From positions 905,249 through 937,545 of the forward strand of contig BFEA01000416.1 of the NCBI GenBank assembly GCA_003427395.1: a stretch of 32,297 bases of DNA, given 5' to 3'. The number at the start of each line of letters is the position of its first letter. Position 1 is the stretch's first letter. The position numbers were made by a program, and so were the translations under genes. Below are positions 28,479 through 32,297 of this stretch, in pieces. Origin of the DNA: Chara braunii. Lineage: Eukaryota > Streptophyta > Charophyceae > Charales > Characeae. The notes under the pieces are model-generated. The model searched no databases. It was not told the origin of the DNA and was given only the letters and a program-made list of their open reading frames with translations.

Positions 28479-28641
28479 GTGCGTATCTTTGTTGAACCAT
28501 GGACTTTACCCACTAATACTAGTCTGGACAATTGCCTCTCTTTTCTTTATCTCATTATTCTCATAAGGGAAAGTATATCACACATGGCAGTATGTGGATC
28601 CTGAACCTTATTGGGTGCGTGAGAAAAGGTGAGCGGGCGGA

Positions 28642-28642
<1 letters not shown>

Positions 28643-28696
<54 letters not shown>
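28643..28696 (+). repeat. poly(G) tract, 54 bases
   Basis: Uninterrupted G run flanked by GC-rich sequence. Strong quadruplex potential on this strand. Its exact length is vulnerable to sequencing error. Confidence 0.85.
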
Positions 28697-28780
28697 CGCG
28701 GATGGATGAGGGGGTTGGGGATGGAGGTGATAACTGTAGCCAGGTGTATTTTTGGCGGTTTCGAGTTTTTTTCAACTTTG

Positions 28781-28794
28781 AAGTCCCTTTTTTC
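28781..28794. repeat. target-site duplication flanking the U6 retrocopy
   Basis: AAGTCCCTTTTTTC, repeated identically at 28878-28891. Confidence 0.8.
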
Positions 28795-28877
28795 TCGATT
28801 TATGCGTGTCATCCTTGCGCAGGGGCCATGGTAATCTTCTCTGTATCGTTCCAATTTTAACGGATGTCCCGAAGCAC
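28795..28877 (-). pseudogene. U6 snRNA retropseudogene with target duplication
   Basis: Minus strand starts GTGCTTCGGGACATCCG and matches U6 through AAAATTGGAACGATACAGAG, GGCCCCTGCGCAAGGATGAC and ACGCATAAATCGA. The ACAGAGA box is intact, but the AGC triad reads ACC, and the last 15-20 bases (GGTCC and T-run) are missing. The 14-mer AAGTCCCTTTTTTC flanks both sides exactly (28781-28794 and 28878-28891), a target-site duplication that shows retroposition. The promoter side has no recognisable plant upstream element, so expression is unlikely. Confidence 0.8.
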
Positions 28878-28891
28878 AAGTCCCTTTTTTC

Positions 28892-29400
28892 CTTTTTAAG
28901 TTTTTAGTACTTTTTTTTACAGCTACCTAAAAAAAAAAAAAAAGAAAGTTCCAGTTCCAAACAGTGTGTGTACTGAAATGAAAATAAAAATAAATTTTAG
29001 TATTTTTACTATTTTACCCAATACAAGGCAATGGAAACACAGAAAAAGAAAGGGGAAAATGTTGTCTTTTCTCCTAACACAAATGCTGCACATTGCACAG
29101 TCTTCATTGCTAAAAATGGACCCAGATAAAGCATAGGGCGAAAACAAATAGAAGAAGAAAAAAGGGTGAGCTTCCAGAACAACTTCTGTAGTCTGCTGAC
29201 CCCTTAGCTCCCTAGATGGACTCCAACTCCCCCCTCTTTCCCCTCTTTCCCCCGCCTTTCCAGCCCCCCTCTGCCCCCCAAGAAAAAAAAAAACAAAAGA
29301 ATCTAATGCCTGACAGCTCATCAGTTCTTTTAGAGCACCAACTGCTAGTGGTGAATGTGTGTGNATGGGCCTGAGAACACCAGTGACCAAACATGAAAAA

Positions 29401-29406
<6 letters not shown>
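28892..29406. other. no gene recognised
   Basis: Low-complexity A-, T- and C-rich runs. The 155-codon minus frame here is built mostly of homopolymer codons and contains an undetermined base (29364). Confidence 0.4.
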
Positions 29407-29431
<25 letters not shown>

Positions 29432-29550
29432 NAAAAGCCTTAGCTGTCTACTAGAGGGGGTGATACAAGCATCCCCCGATAGTATTTGCCTCCAGCTGCT
29501 CCATCTNTTGGTGGGGAGCTGCACCTGCTGGAAAACGGGTCCAGTGTCCC
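29407..29550 (-). repeat. SINE copy S8
   Basis: Poly(T) at 29407-29431 is the tail of a minus-strand copy. The hairpin (CTATCGGGGG opposite CCCCCTCTAGTAG), core and 5' end GGGACACTGGACCCG at 29550 follow. Flanked by ATTATACATGAAA and AAAAGCTC words also found around S9. Confidence 0.75.
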
Positions 29551-29576
29551 ATTATACATGAAAGGCACAGATAAAA

Positions 29577-29580
<4 letters not shown>

Positions 29581-29608
<28 letters not shown>

Positions 29609-29720
29609 CACTCCAACCGGTGATAGTGGTGCTGATGTTTTCAGGCACCACTACCACCCGGGGAGAGGCTTCATCTATTGGTGGGGAGCGTCACCTGCTG
29701 GAAAACGGGTCCAGCGTCCC
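29581..29720 (-). repeat. SINE copy S9
   Basis: Poly(T) 29581-29608, hairpin (GTAGTGGTGCC with GGCACCACTAC-type pairing), core, and GGGACGCTGGACCCG ending at 29720. Its flanks TTATACAGCATGAAAATC and CAGATAAAAGCT resemble S8's right flank, so S8 and S9 arose by tandem duplication or targeted insertion. Confidence 0.8.
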
Positions 29721-30103
29721 TTATACAGCATGAAAATCCTCAGATAAAAGCTAAAAAAGACAAGTTTAAAAGTATGGCCGGCGTATCTTTCCACATTGAA
29801 GGAGACAAAGCATTCATTCTCCATTTTGCACCTTTGGTGAGTAGTGCGGGGATGTTCTGTTCGGGGGAAGAGGGTAGGCTTTGGCTACCAAATTTAGAGA
29901 TTGGGGGGAGGGGGGAGGGCGGGGGGGGTAGGGAGGGGTTCCGGCTGACGGTGATAGTCATTGAGGTCTTTCGTACGGTAATATGACACTCTAGAGCCCC
30001 TGGCTGGCGGCAATGAAATGAACCGAAGATGAGGATGCATGGCCATCTTCATTGTGCAGTGAAAGGGCAAAAAAAGAGGATGCAGGGCTCTCTTTTTTCC
30101 TAC

Positions 30104-30168
30104 GAGGGGAGGTGATAAGAACACCCTCCCCTACTAGGACCTAAACTGGGAACTGGGTCCAGCGTCCC
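30104..30168 (-). repeat. SINE copy S10, degenerate
   Basis: GGGACGCTGGACCCAGTTCC (minus strand) from 30168 plus hairpin traces (GTGATAAGAACACCCTCCCC). The core is deleted. Confidence 0.5.
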
Positions 30169-30729
30169 CTGAGTACACTAGAGTTATGAAGAATAGAGAC
30201 AATACAGATCTTTGGAGAGGGCTAGTAGTGCCAAATTAAGAGATGGAGGAGGGCTGAGCAGCGTATTCGTGCGATTTGCAATTGGGGTCCTTCTGAAGGG
30301 TAATATATGACCAGACTCTGGTGGGTCCTCTGGTGGTAATGAAATGAACGGAAGACTGAGATCAGGATGCAGACAGGAGGTGAAAAAGAAAAAAAAACCT
30401 GCATGCAGACAGGGGTTCACTATTAAAAGATTTAAAATTCAAATCCTTCTCAAAAAAACAAACAAGCAAACAATCAAACAACCTTCTCAGAATGTAATAC
30501 TTACCCATTACATGCCCATTACATGATGGACATGAAAATCCAGTCCCTTTTTATTTTTTATTTTTTTTATTTTTCACACATACTCACGAAGCCCCCATCC
30601 TACCACCTCTCTCGACTTATCTGCTGGCGCACCCCCACTCCTTTTCTTTCTTTCTTTCTTTTTTTTATTTTTATTTTTATTTATTTTAAGCCCCTTGTCT
30701 TTCTTTCTTTCTTTCTTTTTTTTCTTTTT

Positions 30730-30854
30730 CTTCTTTTTTTTTTTGAAGACGAAGAACAGCCCGAGGCGGTGATAGGGGTGCTGATAGGGGCAGGCACCAC
30801 TATCACTCTTTTGAAGGCTCCATCTATTGGTGGGGAGCAGCACCTGCTGGAAAC
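30730..30854 (-). repeat. SINE copy S11
   Basis: T-tract tail, GCCCGAGGCGGTGATAGGGG, hairpin, and core CTCCATCTATTGGTGGGGAG. The extreme 5' end (GGGACGCTGGACC) is missing. Confidence 0.75.
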
Positions 30855-30932
30855 ATCGTGCTTGCTTGTTTATAATACATTATACAGACATCTGATTGTG
30901 GCCACTTGTCAAACTCCTTTTCTATCTTTCCT

Positions 30933-31024
30933 CTTTTTTTTTTTCATTTTTTTTTCATAATGGGAACAAGGCTCCAATCTATTCGTGGGGAGCAGCACGT
31001 GCTGGGAACCGGGCCCAGCGTCCC
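30933..31024 (-). repeat. SINE copy S12, hairpin missing
   Basis: T-rich tail, core CTCCAATCTATTCGTGGGGA, and 5' end GGGACGCTGGGCCCGG at 31024. Confidence 0.65.
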
Positions 31025-31191
31025 ATATGAAGATTTACATCGAATTTTGAAAATTTGAGATACCGGGGCCATTACCTGGCTTTGGCTAAGAAAAATTGGA
31101 GCTACTGAGGAAATTACTACGACAAAATTCAGAATTGGACAAACTTCAGAAAACGACTCAGGAGCCCCCCTTCAATCCTCTTTACCTCTCT

Positions 31192-31262
31192 CCGGCAAGA
31201 CTTACTGCAACAGAGCCACCATCTCCGTTGCTGCCGTACCCTATTTCCATCCTACCAGCTAG
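31192..31262 (+). repeat. third copy (unit A) of palindrome arm sequence
   Basis: CCGGCAAGACTTACTGCAAC, AGAGCCACCATCTCC and CCTACCAGCTAG match 31626-31694 of the right arm in the same orientation and pair with the left arm. It is joined to the left arm by AGCCCCCGCACTAGT, the same word that forms the palindrome centre. Confidence 0.75.
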
Positions 31263-31274
31263 CCCCCGCACTAG

Positions 31275-31789
31275 TATGTTTTTCGTATTGCTCAGACGTT
31301 TTCTAAAGAGATTGAGGTGAGTTGGAGAAGGAGAAGGAGAAGGTGGGATATTACGTGTCCTACTAGTAAGGGAGCTAGCTGGTAGGACGGGAATAGGGTA
31401 CAGCAGCAGCGGAGATGGTGGCTCTGCTGCAGTAAGTCTTGCCAGAGTGGGGTACAGGGGACGGATTGGGGGTGTCTGAGTCTTTTAGGTGAGTGGGAGA
31501 AATAGATGGTGGGATATCAAGCGTCCTAGCCCCCGCACTAGTAGGACGCTTGATATCCCACCATCTATTTCTCCCACTCACCTAAAAGACTCAGACACCC
31601 CCAATCCGTCCCCTGTAACCCACTCTGGCAAGACTTACTGCAGCAGAGCCACCATCTCCACTGCTGCTGTACCCTATTCCCGTCCTACCAGCTAGCTCCC
31701 TTACTAGTAGGACACGTAACATCCCACCTTCTCCTTCTCCAACTCACCTCAATCTCTTTAGAAAACGTCTGAGCAATACGAAAAACATA
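31275..31789. repeat. long palindrome, arms about 250 bp
   Basis: Left arm 31275-31527, 15-base spacer AGCCCCCGCACTAGT, right arm 31543-31789. Arms are near-identical reverse complements (for example GATGGTGGGATATCAAGCGT against ACGCTTGATATCCCACCATC), differing by one extra GAGAAG unit and scattered substitutions. Confidence 0.9.
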
Positions 31790-31893
31790 GGAATAGACCT
31801 CATAGGTCCTACAAACGCTCAAAAACCCTTGAAATCCCTAACAAACCCTTCCAAAGCACTCCAACACTGTCCTACTCCCTGCCGAGCTCTTCC

Positions 31894-32100
31894 AGGTCTC
31901 ACACCCCCACATCCTGCTGGGTTACAGGGCAACACAACTCACCCCAGCTTCGACCAGCGTCGTCCCAGCAGCAACCCTTAGTTGTCCCATGGAATGCCCA
32001 CCCCAAAGCATCGCCATATCTCTCTACCAGGCCTCACACTCCTGCATCAGCAGGTCACAGGGCAACACCCCAGCACCAGCCAGCGTCGTTCTGGCATCGA
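31894..32100 (+). repeat. diverged tandem duplication, about 135 bp offset
   Basis: CCAGGTCTCACAC, ACAGGGCAACAC and CCAGCGTCGT recur in order: 31893-31967 and 32027-32096. The rest of 31790-32297 shows no gene. Confidence 0.6.
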
Positions 32101-32297
32101 ACAGCCACAGGTCACTGAGTATAACAACATCGAAGCCACCTAAGAAGAGTTGCGAGGAATCCCTTAAAAAAATGTAGCTACACATGCTGAGTCAGCCATA
32201 CTGGACTCCTAATCCTGAACAACACCACGCCCTCCCTTACCAGGATATTGCAACTCTAGAACAAGACAAACCTANCCCCCCACTGCCATAGCTGATC

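Noticed and set aside
28532-28854. Poly-Gly or poly-Pro protein
   Set aside because: Produced by the poly(G) tract; the minus frame also reads across the U6 pseudogene.
30523-30960. 145-codon hydrophobic frame suggesting a membrane protein
   Set aside because: The Phe/Leu/Ile runs come from T-rich simple sequence, and the middle is the antisense of SINE S11.
1-32297. CRISPR arrays, bacterial operons, rRNA genes
   Set aside because: No regularly spaced short repeats with unique spacers, no compact gene order and no rRNA signature were found on either strand.

Overview
This window looks like accessory DNA from a plant-lineage nuclear genome, probably a streptophyte, and is built almost entirely of transposable-element remains. 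The best lineage evidence is three U6 snRNA-derived sequences. One carries the plant-type 5' end (CTTCGGGACATCCG before AAAATTGG) and another the plant-type 3' end (ATGGTCCAATTTTT). Plant-like LINE remains with a zinc-knuckle C-terminus, a PIF/Harbinger element, long homopolymers and CT microsatellites fit. A large-genome charophyte such as Chara is my guess, not something the sequence proves. I see no intact gene of recognised function and no prokaryotic operon structure.

Layout. 1-3097: SINE copies and the C-terminal part of a LINE ORF2 on the minus strand, then degenerate repeats. 3098-5104: a 2,001 bp PIF/Harbinger-type transposon with 26 bp terminal inverted repeats, a 3 bp target duplication (TGA) and a truncated transposase. 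5105-7330: no recognisable gene, one long low-confidence minus ORF. 7328-9140: TATA box, (CT)n tract, then a 164-codon ORF of unknown function with a conserved block after it. 9260-12272: foldback elements, LINE pieces and a cluster of SINEs. 12637-13925: a second (CT)n tract and a broken paralogue of the 164-codon gene. 13980-14754: the C-terminus of another LINE and a SINE scrap. 14760-20600: degenerate coding-like sequence, a duplicated tRNA-like unit, a foldback element and a 618 bp-period tandem duplication. 20613-23170: a LINE reverse-transcriptase fragment, two U6-derived pieces and two small tRNA-like repeat families. 23675-27600: a minisatellite, a 451 bp tandem duplication, palindromes and an AT-rich stretch. 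27936-31024: a duplicated unit split by a SINE, a tRNA-like relic, poly(G), a U6 retropseudogene with a perfect 14 bp target duplication, and five more SINE copies. 31192-31789: a compound palindrome with arms of about 250 bp.

The parts connect mainly through retrotransposition. LINE remains (source of reverse transcriptase) sit with a SINE family ending in A-rich tails and a U6 retrocopy flanked by a target duplication, as expected if LINE machinery moved them. The two most interesting items are (a) the short SINE family, of which I count about fourteen full or partial copies, whose 3' hairpin keeps pairing while its sequence changes, and (b) the duplicated unknown gene (8374-8913 and 13167-13683), whose codon-by-codon similarity indicates past protein-level selection. 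All alignments and counts were made by eye.
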